Positions 47,536 through 57,686 are shown, numbered from the stretch's first letter. The stretch is DNA of 64,000 nt from Clostridium sp. Marseille-Q2269 (GCF_943736985.1 NZ_CALSFS010000002.1:372001-436000), one strand, 5' to 3'. Numbers and translations: made by a program. The notes: generated from the letters alone by a model not told the origin.

Positions 47536-47580
47536 CACAATATATTGTTTTACAAGTTTAAAGTTATCACAATATATTGT
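47536..47580. promoter_or_regulatory. Pair of NrdR-like palindromes, 32 bp apart
   Basis: CACAATATATTGT occurs exactly twice (47536-47548 and 47568-47580). The core CAATATATTG matches the NrdR box consensus CWATATATWG, and natural NrdR boxes occur as pairs about 31-32 bp centre to centre. No ribonucleotide reductase gene is near; the flanking genes are an M16 peptidase (minus) and a GtrA-like gene (plus). The rest of 47495-47944 is AT-rich spacer without ORFs. Confidence 0.5.
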
Positions 47581-47944
47581 AGAATTTGTTCTTAGTGTGA
47601 TAGCTCCATGTTACCTCTCTTATATTATTTTAAGTTTATTATTAATTTTTATATAATAAATTTATATTTAAAATTATTTTTTATATATTATGGTATGATA
47701 AAATACTTTTAAATTATTATACAATAAGTTTATATATACTATAATAACAAAAATAATACTTAAGTTTATTATTAAGAATATAAAAATACCTATTAAAATT
47801 ATTTCTCATTCAAATATTCTATAGTTCTATAAATTTCATTTCATCTAAATAATGTTATTTATTTGAAGATGTATACTTTAAATTATGTAATTTATGATAT
47901 AATTTATTATAAAATATCAATTAATATGAAATAGAAGGGATTTT

Positions 47945-48355
47945 ATGATTACTAATAAAAATTTTATACAATTCATAAAATATGCCTCCATAGGAGTCTT
48001 AAATGTACTTATAGATTTTTTAATATTAAATTTATTATGGTTTATTACTGGTATATATAGTGGAAATATTAATTATCTATTTAAAGTTATTTCTTTTTCA
48101 GCCTACTCTATGAGTGGATATTTTTTAAATAGAAAGTTCACATTTAAATCTAACTCTAGCTCTTATATACAATATGCTTCAGTTATTGGTATAGCTGCCA
48201 TATTAAATAGCATAATATTATCTAATCTATCTTCTTATAATTTATTAAATGTATCTCAAATTATTTGGTCTAATATATCTGCGCTTATAGCTTCAATGTG
48301 TACTGGTATTTTATCTTTTTTAATAAACAAGCTTTTTGTATTTAAAAAAAATTAA
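47945..48355 (+). CDS. GtrA-family membrane protein
   Basis: 136 residues with four membrane segments (about 8-30, 40-62, 72-92, 105-130). FIKYASIGVLNVLIDFLILNLL and SGYFLNRKFTFKS match the GtrA family, which is thought to flip lipid-linked sugars for cell-wall glycosylation. No glycosyltransferase partner is adjacent. RBS GAAGGGATTTT. Confidence 0.85.
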   Translation: MITNKNFIQFIKYASIGVLNVLIDFLILNLLWFITGIYSGNINYLFKVISFSAYSMSGYFLNRKFTFKSNSSSYIQYASVIGIAAILNSIILSNLSSYNLLNVSQIIWSNISALIASMCTGILSFLINKLFVFKKN

Positions 48356-48418
48356 TATTATTTTCAAATTATTTACATAGATGATATAATAACTAAGAAT
48401 ATTGAAGGAGGAAAATTC

Positions 48419-48970
48419 ATGAAAAAAGCTTTAGTATTTATAGCAGAGGGATTTGAAGAAATCGAAGCTCTTACCGTAGTAGATGTATTAAGGAGAGGCG
48501 GTATTGAATGTCATATGTGCAGTATCACCTCTGAAAAAATTATAAAAGGTGCTCATAATATTGATGTTAATGTAGATATAACTTTACAAGAACTTAAAAG
48601 CAATGAATATGATGCTTTAGTTATTCCTGGAGGTATGCCTGGTGCAATTAATTTAAGAGATAATTGTACAGTTATAGATTTGGTAACCCAGTTCAATAAA
48701 AACAAAAAATTGATAGCTGCCATATGTGCTGGACCCATAGTTTTAAGTAAAGCAAATATAATAAAAGGAAAACAAGTCACTTCTTATCCTGGATTTGAAA
48801 AACATTTAAAAGAAGGCATTTATAAAGAAGATCTAATTGTTCAAGATAGTAATATAATAACCAGCAGAGGACCAGCTATAGCAATGAATTTTGCTTTTAA
48901 AATACTAGAAAATTTTAAAAAGGATTCTGTTGAATTGATAAAGGAAGATATGCTTTCAAATCTTCTTTAA
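48419..48970 (+). CDS. DJ-1/PfpI-family protein
   Basis: 183 residues. The nucleophile-elbow Cys is in AAICAGPIVL, and the conserved Glu in the N-terminal EGFEEIEALTVVDVLRRGG. These features match the DJ-1/YajL/ThiJ group (4-methyl-5-thiazole monophosphate synthesis-like annotation), with proposed chaperone or deglycase roles that remain debated. RBS GGAGGAAAATTC. It follows the gtrA-like gene by 63 bases on the same strand. Confidence 0.9.
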   Translation: MKKALVFIAEGFEEIEALTVVDVLRRGGIECHMCSITSEKIIKGAHNIDVNVDITLQELKSNEYDALVIPGGMPGAINLRDNCTVIDLVTQFNKNKKLIAAICAGPIVLSKANIIKGKQVTSYPGFEKHLKEGIYKEDLIVQDSNIITSRGPAIAMNFAFKILENFKKDSVELIKEDMLSNLL

Positions 48971-49070
48971 TATTATTTATTTTTCTGTATAATATAAAAA
49001 TCATAATATGATTTCCTATAAATAAAATGCTTGTATATTATCTTTAAAGTTTTGTTACTTTTAATAAAAA

Positions 49071-49121
49071 ACCATATGCGGCATATTGATAGATTTATCT
49101 ATTTTTTATGCCCCATATGGT
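49071..49121 (-). terminator. Terminator between convergent DJ-1 and glpP genes
   Basis: Arms ACCATATG/CATATGGT and GGCATA/TATGCC, separated by a C-C mismatch, enclose a small inner hairpin (TAGAT/ATCTA). On the minus strand TTTTTTATT follows, so it chiefly serves glpP. Confidence 0.78.
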
Positions 49122-49221
49122 TATGTTTATTTATTAATTATAAAATTTTTTATTTATTAAAACATAAAACTTCACATTTCAATTTAAAATTCATTAGTAA
49201 ATAACCTAACATCTTATATTA

Positions 49222-49785
49222 TTAAAGATCCCAAAGCTCCCAACAAGTAGTTGATATAGCCACTGCCCCTGCAGATAAAGATTCTATTACATCTTTTTTC
49301 TCTTTTATTAATCCACCTGCTATTATAGGAATATTTTTTATTTTAGGTTCCAATTGATTTATTATTTTACTAGCTATTCCTGGCATAACCTCTACTGCCG
49401 TAGGCTTATGTTCTAGTATATTTTTTATTCCTGTTTTTAAAGATAGTGAGTCTATTATAAAAATTCTTTGTATTGCATACAATCCAACTTGTGTAGCATG
49501 TTTTATATTAGAAGTTTTTGTACTTATTATACCATCCAATTCTACACATTCTTTTAAATATTCTATTCCTGATGAATCTCCTTTTAATCCATCTATCATA
49601 TCCACATGAACAAAAATTTTCTTTTCTGTTTGCTTTAATTTGTGACAAATACCTTTTATGTTTATAACACTACCAAAAAGTACAAATACTATATTAGCTT
49701 TGCTTTCCAATGCCTTTTCTAAGTCTTTTTCATTTCTTACTGCTGCTATTACTGGATTTTCAATGAATACTTCTGTTAAATTCAT
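49222..49785 (-). CDS. glpP: GlpP-family glycerol antiterminator
   Basis: 187 residues, a TIM-barrel-like RNA-binding regulator. ENPVIAAVRNEKDLEKAL, VHVDMIDGLKGDSSGIEYL, GIISTKTSNIKHATQVGL and EVMPGIASKII match GlpP, which with glycerol-3-phosphate binds leader mRNA of glp genes and prevents termination. No glp operon is in the window, so its targets lie elsewhere. RBS AAGGAGCATTATAT; 46 bases after parC. Confidence 0.92.
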   Translation of the reverse strand: MNLTEVFIENPVIAAVRNEKDLEKALESKANIVFVLFGSVINIKGICHKLKQTEKKIFVHVDMIDGLKGDSSGIEYLKECVELDGIISTKTSNIKHATQVGLYAIQRIFIIDSLSLKTGIKNILEHKPTAVEVMPGIASKIINQLEPKIKNIPIIAGGLIKEKKDVIESLSAGAVAISTTCWELWDL

Positions 49786-49831
49786 ATATAATGCTCCTTC
49801 TTATATTAATTTTAATGTTTAGTCTGTTATG

Positions 49832-52702
49832 TTATTTATGAAATTGCACTGTGTCCACAAAATCGTTTAATAATAGAGGCATTAAGCTATTTCCTATACC
49901 TGCTCTATTTTGAATCTTTATTTTACTTATTTCTATATTTCCCTTATCCTTTGCCTTTGTCTTTATTTTGATTTTTCCTGTACTTTTCTCGTCTATTATA
50001 ACAGCTAGAATTGCCTTATCCGTATCTTTTAAACTTATGCCTGTAACTCCTGATGCCATTTTGCCCATGGGATTTACAACTTCACTTTTAAATCTTATAG
50101 CCATAGCTTTTTGTGTTATTATTAATATATTTTTTTCTTCTTCATTGTTTTTAATAAGTATACTTACTAATTTATCTTCTTTATCTTTGAATTTATAAAC
50201 TTGAGCTGAATTGCCTTCTATTTTTAGTTCACTCAATAATGTTCTCTTTATAAATCCTTTTTCAGATGCAAAGTATATACTCACATCCTCTTCAAACTTA
50301 AATGTAGATATTGCATTTAGGAATTTTATTTTACACCCAATAAGTTCTGAAATATTTATTCCTTGTTTTTTTATACTTTGAATCATAAAAGCTGGTATAT
50401 AATAAGCTTTGCCTTCATTATCAAATATAACTATAGTTTTAGAGGAATCTGTAAATAAACTTATATGGGCTTTGTCATCTTTCAAATCTGATATACTTAC
50501 TAATCCATCTTTAGATATATTCACATAAAAACTCTTATATTCATAATCTTCACAAAAATCCACCTGTTTTATAATATCCCCAGGAAGAACATCAAATAAT
50601 TTATAGCCAATTATATTTCTATCCACTGCCTCTAAACTAGGCTCCTCTATATTAAATCTTAATCCTTTTTGTGTTATTATATTTAGGAATTTTTCCTCTC
50701 TGGTTCTATCCACTAAATTAATTTTAACAAGATTTTCTTGTTTTTTAAGCTTTAGAGCCATTATTTTAGTATAATTTGTATTAAATTTATCCAATGTAGT
50801 TTTTTTAATATATCCACTATCCGTTATAAATAAAATATCCTTTTGAGCAGTAAAATCTTCTATAGAAAAAGCTTCTATTATAGTTTCAGATAAATCTATA
50901 GTCCTTATTATTTCATCTAATTTAACTCCTTTTTCTTTCCACTTAAGCTCTGGTATATTTATAACTTTTATCTGATACATATTTCCTTCTTTAGTAGGTA
51001 AGCAAAGAGTATCTTTTGTATTGCACTGTATTAAAAATCTATTGAAGTCTCCTTCTCTATAATCTATATCTTCCACATTAGCGCTAGATCTATTATAGGA
51101 TTTAAGAGATATTCTTTTTATAAATCCTTCATTGGATAGAGTCACAACCACATCTTCTTCTACTATTATTTCTTCTATATCTATTTTTGCTTTTTCGTCG
51201 TCTTCTATTATAGATGTCCTTCTCTTATCATTATAGGTTTCTTTAACCTCGGTTAATTCTTTCTTTATAACCTTTAAAAGTTCCTTTTCACTATTTAATA
51301 TTTTTTTTAGTTTATTTATTAATTTTTCTAATTCCTTATATTCTTTTTCAAAAGCTACTATTTCAAGACCTGTTAATTTATATAGCATAAGCTCTAATAT
51401 AGCCTCTGCTTGAATATCAGTAAAAGAGAATTTTTCCATTAGATTTTCTCTAGCATTTTTTTTAGATTTTGATTCTCTTATGGTTTTTATGATTTCATCC
51501 ATTATTCCTATAGCTTTTATAAACCCTTCTACTATATGAAATCTTTTTTCTGCTATTTTTAATTCTGTGTTAGTCTTTCTTGTGACCACTTCTTTTTGAT
51601 GTTCCACATAGTATTTTAACATAGATTTTAGTCCTAAAGTTTTTGGTTTTCCATCTGCTAAAGCCACCATATTAAAAGATATGTTACTTTGCAAATCTGT
51701 CTTTTTATATAGGTATTTCAAAGTCTTTTCTACTAAATCCTCTGTGGCCATTTTTTTAAATTCTATTACAGCTCTTATTCCATTTCTATCAGATTCATCC
51801 CTTATATCTGTAATATTTTCTAAGGCTTTAGAGTGTTTTTTATCCGCTGTCATCTCTGATATAAATTGAAGAAGTTTGGCTTTGTTTTTTCTAAAAGGAA
51901 ATTCAGTAATTACAATAGCTAACTTGCCATTTTCTAATTTTTCTATTTTAGTTTTAGCTCTTAAAGTTACTCTTCCCTCTCCTGTTTCATAGGCAGATAG
52001 CATAGAATTTTTGCCTATTATTACTCCTCCTGTTGGAAGATCTGGTCCCTTTATGTAATTTAATAATTCCTTAGTAGTTATTTCATTATTATCTATGTAA
52101 GCTAAAGTTCCATCTATAACTTCTCCTAAATTATGAGGTGGTATATTAGTAGCTAATCCTACAGCTATTCCAAAAGCTCCATTTACAAGTATATTAGGAA
52201 ATTTAGCTGGTAATACTTCTGGCTCCTTTTCTGAATTTGAATAGTTATCTACCATATTAACTACATCTTTATCTATATCTTTTATTATTTCCATAGCAAT
52301 AGGAGTAAGTCTTGCTTCTGTATAACGCATAGCTGCTGCACTATCACCATCTTGACTTCCCCAGTTTCCATGTCCATCTATAAGAGGCATTCTTGTTGTG
52401 AAATTTTGTGCCAATATTACCATGGCATCATAAACAGAGGAATCTCCATGAGGATGATATTTACCTAAGATATCACCTACTATTCTGGCAGATTTATAAT
52501 AAGGCTTATCAGGAAAGGCTCTTAACATATATGAACCGTAAACTATTCTTCTTTGTACGGGTTTTAATCCATCCCTAACATCCGGCAACGCTCTTTCTTT
52601 TGCTACTTCTACTGCATAAGGCAAATAATTTTCTGGCATAGCTTCTTCTAATGGAAACGCTATTATATTATTATCTTTAGGTATTACTACTTTTTTAGCC
52701 AT
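49832..52702 (-). CDS. parC: DNA topoisomerase IV subunit A
   Basis: 956 residues. Catalytic Tyr127 lies in [11 protein letters not shown]; the quinolone-resistance region is [12 protein letters not shown], i.e. the sensitive-type Ser and Asp. N-terminal breakage-reunion domain, coiled tower (about 430-480), then a C-terminal beta-pinwheel. I saw no GyrA box (QRRGGRG-like), which supports ParC over GyrA. It follows parE by 74 bases, a gap that holds a hairpin (52745-52769). RBS GGGAGGATTTTGT. Confidence 0.92.
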   Translation of the reverse strand: MAKKVVIPKDNNIIAFPLEEAMPENYLPYAVEVAKERALPDVRDGLKPVQRRIVYGSYMLRAFPDKPYYKSARIVGDILGKYHPHGDSSVYDAMVILAQNFTTRMPLIDGHGNWGSQDGDSAAAMRYTEARLTPIAMEIIKDIDKDVVNMVDNYSNSEKEPEVLPAKFPNILVNGAFGIAVGLATNIPPHNLGEVIDGTLAYIDNNEITTKELLNYIKGPDLPTGGVIIGKNSMLSAYETGEGRVTLRAKTKIEKLENGKLAIVITEFPFRKNKAKLLQFISEMTADKKHSKALENITDIRDESDRNGIRAVIEFKKMATEDLVEKTLKYLYKKTDLQSNISFNMVALADGKPKTLGLKSMLKYYVEHQKEVVTRKTNTELKIAEKRFHIVEGFIKAIGIMDEIIKTIRESKSKKNARENLMEKFSFTDIQAEAILELMLYKLTGLEIVAFEKEYKELEKLINKLKKILNSEKELLKVIKKELTEVKETYNDKRRTSIIEDDEKAKIDIEEIIVEEDVVVTLSNEGFIKRISLKSYNRSSANVEDIDYREGDFNRFLIQCNTKDTLCLPTKEGNMYQIKVINIPELKWKEKGVKLDEIIRTIDLSETIIEAFSIEDFTAQKDILFITDSGYIKKTTLDKFNTNYTKIMALKLKKQENLVKINLVDRTREEKFLNIITQKGLRFNIEEPSLEAVDRNIIGYKLFDVLPGDIIKQVDFCEDYEYKSFYVNISKDGLVSISDLKDDKAHISLFTDSSKTIVIFDNEGKAYYIPAFMIQSIKKQGINISELIGCKIKFLNAISTFKFEEDVSIYFASEKGFIKRTLLSELKIEGNSAQVYKFKDKEDKLVSILIKNNEEEKNILIITQKAMAIRFKSEVVNPMGKMASGVTGISLKDTDKAILAVIIDEKSTGKIKIKTKAKDKGNIEISKIKIQNRAGIGNSLMPLLLNDFVDTVQFHK

Positions 52703-52744
52703 ACAAAATCCTCCCTGTACTTCTATATTTATTTACATGGCAAA

Positions 52745-52769
52745 GGCTAAATATATAAATTATTTAGCC
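52745..52769. other. Hairpin between parE and parC
   Basis: An 8-bp stem (GGCTAAAT/ATTTAGCC) with a nine-base AT-rich loop; on the minus strand only TTTG follows. It is weak as a terminator and may modulate parC expression. Confidence 0.45.
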
Positions 52770-52776
52770 CTTATAT

Positions 52777-54732
52777 CTAAAATTCTGCATATTTATATAA
52801 ATAATTTTTTCGTGGTTCTACTACGTCCCCCATAAGTAAAGATACCATTTTTTCAGCCTTTGCTGCATCTTCTATTGTTATTCTTTGAAGAGTTCTTGTT
52901 TCAGGATTTAATGTAGTTTCCCATAATTGTTCTGGATTCATTTCTCCTAGACCTTTATATCTTTGAATTAAATATCCTTTGCCAATTTTCTTTTTAGCTT
53001 TTTCTAGCTCTTCATCATTATAGCAATACATTGACCTTTCACCTTTTTTATCTTTCTTATAAACTTTATATAAAGGTGGCATAGCTATATAAAGGTGTCC
53101 ATTGGCCACTAATGGTTTCATATATCTATATATATATGTCATCCATAAAGTCCTAATATGATATCCATCTACATCTGCATCACTTAATATTATTATTTTA
53201 TTATATTTTAAATCATCATCCTTATAATTTTCTAATACACCTGTTCCTATAGCAGTATTAAATATTTTTAACTCTTCACTACCTAATACGTTTTCTATCT
53301 TTTGTTTTTCAGTATTCATAATCTTACCCTTAGAAGGCATTATACTTTGGAATCTTCTGTCTCTTGCTTGTTTTGCAGAACCTCCTGCTGAATCTCCTTC
53401 CACTACTATAAATTCTGTAGTATTTGAATCTCTCAGCGTGCAAACAGCTATTTTACCTGCTAATGGTGCTAATCCCTTACCTATCTTTTTCTTTTCCGCT
53501 TCGTTTATTTTTTTTATTTTCTCTCTTCTAGCCGCAGCAGCTAAAGCATTATTTATAATTAATGTAGAAGTTTCTTTATTATCCTCTATCCATTCTAAAA
53601 ATTTAGTATAAGCTAAATCATTCATCATGGTATAGGCTTCATTGTTTCCAAGTTTAGTTTTTGTTTGCCCTTCAAATACAGGATTACTTATTTTAATTCT
53701 AACTATAACTGTAATTCCCTCTCTAAGATCAGATCCATCAAATTCTTTATCTTTTTCTTTTATTAAATTTAGTTTCTTAGCTCCTTCTTTAAAAGCTCTA
53801 GTCATACCTGTTTTAAAGCCTGTTTCATGTGTACCAGCCTCTGTAGTTGGGATGTTATTAACATAACTGGCTATGTTTTCTGTTGATGAATCTGTAAATT
53901 GAAAACATATTTCCCCTTCCATTTTTAAATTATTTATTTCCTTTTCTCCCTCAAATAATACTGCAGGATTATGTATTGGGGTTTTACTCTCATTTAAATA
54001 ATCTATAAAATCTAAAAGTCCTCTTTCAGAATGGTACTCCTTTATTTCAGGTTCATCTTTTCTATTGTCTATTAGTTTTAATCTTATTCCTTTATTTTGA
54101 AATGCTAATTCTTGCAATCTTTCATCTATAACATCAAATTTAAAATCTACAGTTGAAAATACTTCTTTATCTGGTTTAAAAGTGACTTTTGTACCAGTTT
54201 TATCTGTAGTCCCTATAACTTTAAGTTTTGTTACAGGTGTTCCTGGCATTTTCTTATTAACCTTTTTATCTAAAGCATACTCAAATCTTTGTTTATATAT
54301 GTTGCTATTTTGATAAACTTCAACTTCTGTCCATTCTGATAAAGCATTAACTACTGATGCTCCTACACCATGAAGACCTCCTGAAGTTTTATATATTGAA
54401 TTATTAAACTTTCCTCCGGTATGTAGTTCTGTAAAAACCATCTCCACACCAGACTTCTTTTTAATGGGATGTATCCCTGTAGGAATACCTCTTCCATTAT
54501 CTATAACTGTAACACTTTTATCTTCATTTAATATAACCTCTGCCGTATCTCCATATCCATTTGAAATTTCATCAATTGCATTATCTAGTATCTCCCAAAT
54601 GCAATGATGAAGTCCCTTGGTTCCTGTGGACCCTATATACATTCCTGGTCTCACTCTTACAGGCTCTAATTTTTCCAAAGAGGTCAACTTGGTAACATCA
54701 TAATCTTCTATGTTATCTACTCTTTCCTCCAT
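52777..54732 (-). CDS. parE: DNA topoisomerase IV subunit B
   Basis: 651 residues, GHKL ATPase plus TOPRIM. EPVRVRPGMYIGSTGTKGLHHCIWEILDNAIDE (ATP site Asn), DNGRGIPTGIHP, GGLHGVGASVVNALS, the QTKTKLGN transducer lysine, and TOPRIM EGDSAGGSAKQARDRRFQ with DADVDGYHIRTL. It pairs with parC downstream for decatenation. GyrB is very similar; the assignment rests on pairing with a GyrA-box-less ParC away from dnaA genes. Confidence 0.92.
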   Translation of the reverse strand: MEERVDNIEDYDVTKLTSLEKLEPVRVRPGMYIGSTGTKGLHHCIWEILDNAIDEISNGYGDTAEVILNEDKSVTVIDNGRGIPTGIHPIKKKSGVEMVFTELHTGGKFNNSIYKTSGGLHGVGASVVNALSEWTEVEVYQNSNIYKQRFEYALDKKVNKKMPGTPVTKLKVIGTTDKTGTKVTFKPDKEVFSTVDFKFDVIDERLQELAFQNKGIRLKLIDNRKDEPEIKEYHSERGLLDFIDYLNESKTPIHNPAVLFEGEKEINNLKMEGEICFQFTDSSTENIASYVNNIPTTEAGTHETGFKTGMTRAFKEGAKKLNLIKEKDKEFDGSDLREGITVIVRIKISNPVFEGQTKTKLGNNEAYTMMNDLAYTKFLEWIEDNKETSTLIINNALAAAARREKIKKINEAEKKKIGKGLAPLAGKIAVCTLRDSNTTEFIVVEGDSAGGSAKQARDRRFQSIMPSKGKIMNTEKQKIENVLGSEELKIFNTAIGTGVLENYKDDDLKYNKIIILSDADVDGYHIRTLWMTYIYRYMKPLVANGHLYIAMPPLYKVYKKDKKGERSMYCYNDEELEKAKKKIGKGYLIQRYKGLGEMNPEQLWETTLNPETRTLQRITIEDAAKAEKMVSLLMGDVVEPRKNYLYKYAEF

Positions 54733-54912
54733 TTTTATCCTCCAAATCTATGCATACTATTATATAAAATTTGATTATTTTTATATAATTATACTTTTAC
54801 ATTTTATTCCATGTGTTTCATTACTGTTTATTATACATTAAAAAACTTACTTATTGTAGTTTTCATAATATGTAAATAAAACATTAACTTTAATTTATCC
54901 AATCTCATACTG

Positions 54913-54947
54913 ATTATAACAAAGAATTATTCTTAAAACAAATGTTC
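54913..54947 (-). promoter_or_regulatory. parE-parC promoter with LexA-like box
   Basis: On the minus strand TTGTTT (54941-54936), 17 bases, TATAAT (54918-54913). The sequence GAACATTTGTTT (54947-54936) covers the -35 and matches the Firmicute LexA box pattern GAAC-N4-GTTY. Start would be near 54906, giving a leader of about 175 nt. The remaining stretch 54733-55076 shows no ORF. In Bacillus subtilis the parEC operon is reported to be LexA-regulated. Confidence 0.6.
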
Positions 54948-55076
54948 TTATTTTTCAGGTCTAAAAAATAATATGCTGATAAAATATCTGCATATTAAAG
55001 TAGTATATATAATTACTCTAGTTATTATATATTAAAAAACAAAAATTTTAAATATTACATCTATAATTAAATGAAA

Positions 55077-55463
55077 TTATTTATGTGTTTCATTCATTAG
55101 AGCACAATTTATTCTTATTAAATATATTAAGGCATTTTCATTTATTTTTCCTTTTAATTTATATTCTTGGAGTAACCTTTCTGCTGTATCTAAGGCTTTA
55201 TCTTCTTTTACATTATTCGGCTCTAGCTTATAATTTTTTTCTACATCCCTTACAGAATCTCCTATAGCTCTTAATATAATTTTTATATTTTCTCTATTTT
55301 TAGTGTCTTCACCATTGCTATCTATTATTATATCAGAAAGTCCATAATAATTTTCCATATGATTTTCATTTTTACTTCTAATTAAATATAAAAAATAACC
55401 TATGGCTATTATCAGTATAGCCATTAATATATATTGAGCTACTACATATTTCAAATTATTCAC
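55077..55463 (-). CDS. Membrane-anchored protein of unknown function
   Basis: Up to 128 residues. One N-terminal membrane helix (about residues 8-28, YILMAILIIAIGYFLYLI) with the rest hydrophilic and helical. The pattern in the last 60 residues (VEKNYKLEPNNVKEDKALDTAERLL) distantly recalls LLH-type phage holins, but no phage genes are near. The start may be GTG 55463 or, with better spacing from AAGGGAG, TTG 55454. Confidence 0.6.
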   Translation of the reverse strand: MNNLKYVVAQYILMAILIIAIGYFLYLIRSKNENHMENYYGLSDIIIDSNGEDTKNRENIKIILRAIGDSVRDVEKNYKLEPNNVKEDKALDTAERLLQEYKLKGKINENALIYLIRINCALMNETHK

Positions 55464-55637
55464 ACTCCCTTAATAATCCTCTTATTATCTTTATATGCTG
55501 TATATTTTTTTTGGATAGATATTATTTATAAATTTGATATATTACATTTATTTGTTGTATACTTAATATGAAAAAATTTTAAAATTTCTATATAAATTTT
55601 AAAATTAAATATATTTTAGTTAAGGGAGGAATATTCT

Positions 55638-56810
55638 ATGAATCCATTTGTAGGAGTCGGTATTGCCCTTATTGTTGGTGTGCTTTTTGGCAAAATAATG
55701 AATCAATTCAAGATACCATCAGTAGCGGGCTATATCATAGCTGGCCTGGTGCTTGGAGTGTCGGGTTTAAACTTAGAAAACAATATTATGATTGAAAAAT
55801 TATCCTTTATAGGAGATTTTGCTTTAGGAATTATAGCTTTTAATATAGGTAGTGAATTAGAAATATCTGTTATAAAAAAATTGGGTAAGCCTATTTTTAT
55901 AATTGCATTTTTTGAGGCTACTTTAGCCTTTGCCGCAGTTACCATGATTACACTAGTATTAGGAGAAAAAATATATACTGCTCTAATACTAGGCGCCGTA
56001 GCCTCTGCAACAGCTCCAGCGGCCACAGTAATGGTACTTAAAGAACTGAAGGCTAAAGGTCCTTTAACAACTACTTTACTTGGTGTAGTGGCTGTAGATG
56101 ATGCTATATGCCTTATGATATATTCTATAGCTTCTTCTTTAGCAAAAGTTTTTATTGCAAATAAACCTATTAGTGCTTACTCTATAATAGTTCCACCCCT
56201 TTTAGAAATATTCTTTTCTCTTTTAGCGGGTTTTGTTTTAGGTTCAATTTTAATTTATATAATCAATAAATGTTCTAGAGATTCAGAAATTCAGACATTA
56301 ACATTGGGCGCAATTGTAATACTTACAGGAATATGTATAAAATTTAATTTATCTTCTCTTTTAGCTTCTATGTGTTTAGGTATAACTGTTGCAAATTTAT
56401 CTTCCCATAGCAATGAAATTTTTGCTACTATAGAAAATTTTGGTTCTCCTATTATAACAGCATTCTTTGTATTAGCTGGTGCTAGATTAGATATAAAAAT
56501 GATACCTAAAATAGGTATACTAGGTATGTGTTATCTTATATTTAGAATGATAGGAAAAATATCAGGAGCTTCCTTAGGAGCTATAATTTCTAAAGCACCT
56601 AAAACAGTAAAAAAATACATAGGCTACGGTCTATTTTCACAAATAGGAGTAGCTGTAGGTTTAGCTATTATAGTAAGTAGAGAGTTTAAAGGAACTGGAC
56701 TTGACACAAAAGTTTTAACCATACTTTTAGCAACTACAATTATTACAGAAATAATAGGACCATTATCTACAAAAACTGCTATAATAAAAGCTAAAGAAGC
56801 AAATATATAA
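55638..56810 (+). CDS. CPA2-type cation/proton antiporter
   Basis: 390 residues with about 11-13 membrane segments. The aspartate pair in VVAVDDAICLMIYS is the ion-binding DD motif of the Na+/H+ antiporter family; the N-terminal PSVAGYIIAGLVLG is also typical. No C-terminal TrkA-N or RCK domain is present; a separate PII-like protein follows 12 bases later and may take over regulation. RBS GGGAGGAATATTCT. Confidence 0.9.
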   Translation: MNPFVGVGIALIVGVLFGKIMNQFKIPSVAGYIIAGLVLGVSGLNLENNIMIEKLSFIGDFALGIIAFNIGSELEISVIKKLGKPIFIIAFFEATLAFAAVTMITLVLGEKIYTALILGAVASATAPAATVMVLKELKAKGPLTTTLLGVVAVDDAICLMIYSIASSLAKVFIANKPISAYSIIVPPLLEIFFSLLAGFVLGSILIYIINKCSRDSEIQTLTLGAIVILTGICIKFNLSSLLASMCLGITVANLSSHSNEIFATIENFGSPIITAFFVLAGARLDIKMIPKIGILGMCYLIFRMIGKISGASLGAIISKAPKTVKKYIGYGLFSQIGVAVGLAIIVSREFKGTGLDTKVLTILLATTIITEIIGPLSTKTAIIKAKEANI

Positions 56811-56822
56811 AGGAGGCTTTTT

Positions 56823-57173
56823 ATGTACGCTCTTTTTTTAATACTTAATGATACAAAGAAATTACATGAAATAAACGAAATATTTTATGAAGAAAATTGT
56901 GGAGCTACTAATATGAATAGTAGAGGTCTTGGTAAAATTTTATTAGAAAACAATCTAGAGGTACCTGTTTTTGCTGGTCTAAGAAAGCTTATAGAAGGGG
57001 ATGTGCCTTATAGTAAAACAATAATCAGTGTAATAAATTCTGAAGAAAAGAAAAATACAATAACAAAACGAATACGAAAAACTTTAGATATAGATACTAA
57101 GCCTGGAATAGGTTTTATGTTTATAGTTCCAGTAATAGAATGCTTTGGATGTAAAACTGATTCTCATCAGTAA
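56823..57173 (+). CDS. PII-like protein paired with antiporter
   Basis: 116 residues. Size, the alternating beta-alpha pattern (MYALFLILNDTKKLHEINEIFYEENCGAT; VPYSKTIISVI; GIGFMFIVPVIECFGCK) and genetic context suggest a ferredoxin-like PII-related trimer. The classical T-loop Tyr and the GxGxxxG nucleotide pattern of GlnB are not evident. It ends with FGCK and a short polar tail. Co-transcribed with the antiporter upstream (RBS AAGGAGGC). PII-like partners regulate several bacterial transporters; here it is inferred. Confidence 0.65.
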   Translation: MYALFLILNDTKKLHEINEIFYEENCGATNMNSRGLGKILLENNLEVPVFAGLRKLIEGDVPYSKTIISVINSEEKKNTITKRIRKTLDIDTKPGIGFMFIVPVIECFGCKTDSHQ

Positions 57174-57254
57174 CATAATAAAGTATATTAATGCCTTACG
57201 CCATAAAGTTTAACTTTATACAAACCCGGTATTTATTTAATACATCTTTATACT

Positions 57255-57295
57255 AAGGTGATATATGAAAATTTTACTTTTATATATCATCTTTT
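57255..57295 (+). terminator. Terminator of the antiporter operon
   Basis: Stem AAGGTGATATA with its complement TATATCATCTTT (G-U pairs), a loop of about 15 bases, followed by ATTTTTTT. Confidence 0.75.
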
Positions 57296-57430
57296 ATTTT
57301 TTTACATTGTTACTTTATTGTTACAAATGACAAAATATATATATGTATAATATAATATATATAATAAAGGAACAAATTGTTGTAAAAACAATTAATATTA
57401 TAAAAATTTTGTTGAAAGGGAGCGATCACA

Positions 57431-57667
57431 TTGAGAGGAAGATCTCAATCTAGACTAGTTTTTTTACTAGCTGTTACGGTTATTTTATTTGTATTTAGTT
57501 ATATTAACATAAATAGATTAAATACCTATAAAAATAAAAATGAAAATCTAAATAACAACTTAAAAATTTTGCAAGATGAAAACTCAAAATTAAGTTCACA
57601 AAAACAGCAATTGGACAAAAAGTATAAGGAAATAAAAAATAAAGTTTCTAATTTAAAAGGAGTTTAA
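57431..57667 (+). CDS. Single-TM coiled-coil protein (DivIC/FtsB-like shape)
   Basis: 78 residues: a membrane helix (about 9-26, VFLLAVTVILFVFSYINI) followed by a coiled coil to residue 74 (LNNNLKILQDENSKLSSQKQQL). The shape matches FtsB/DivIC/FtsL-type proteins but no family motif is visible. It starts at TTG eight bases after GGGAG. It is 19 bases before a polysaccharide deacetylase that also has TM plus coiled coil, so the two may pair through these helices. Confidence 0.75.
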   Translation: MRGRSQSRLVFLLAVTVILFVFSYININRLNTYKNKNENLNNNLKILQDENSKLSSQKQQLDKKYKEIKNKVSNLKGV

Positions 57668-57686
57668 TAAAAACGAGGGGTTAGTT

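Noticed and set aside
49832-54732. Assignment of the topoisomerase pair as gyrase (gyrA/gyrB).
   Set aside because: The A subunit lacks a recognisable GyrA box and no replication-origin genes are adjacent, so topoisomerase IV is preferred.
55077-55463. Holin of the LLH type.
   Set aside because: Only a vague similarity in the helical tail; no phage lysis or structural genes nearby.
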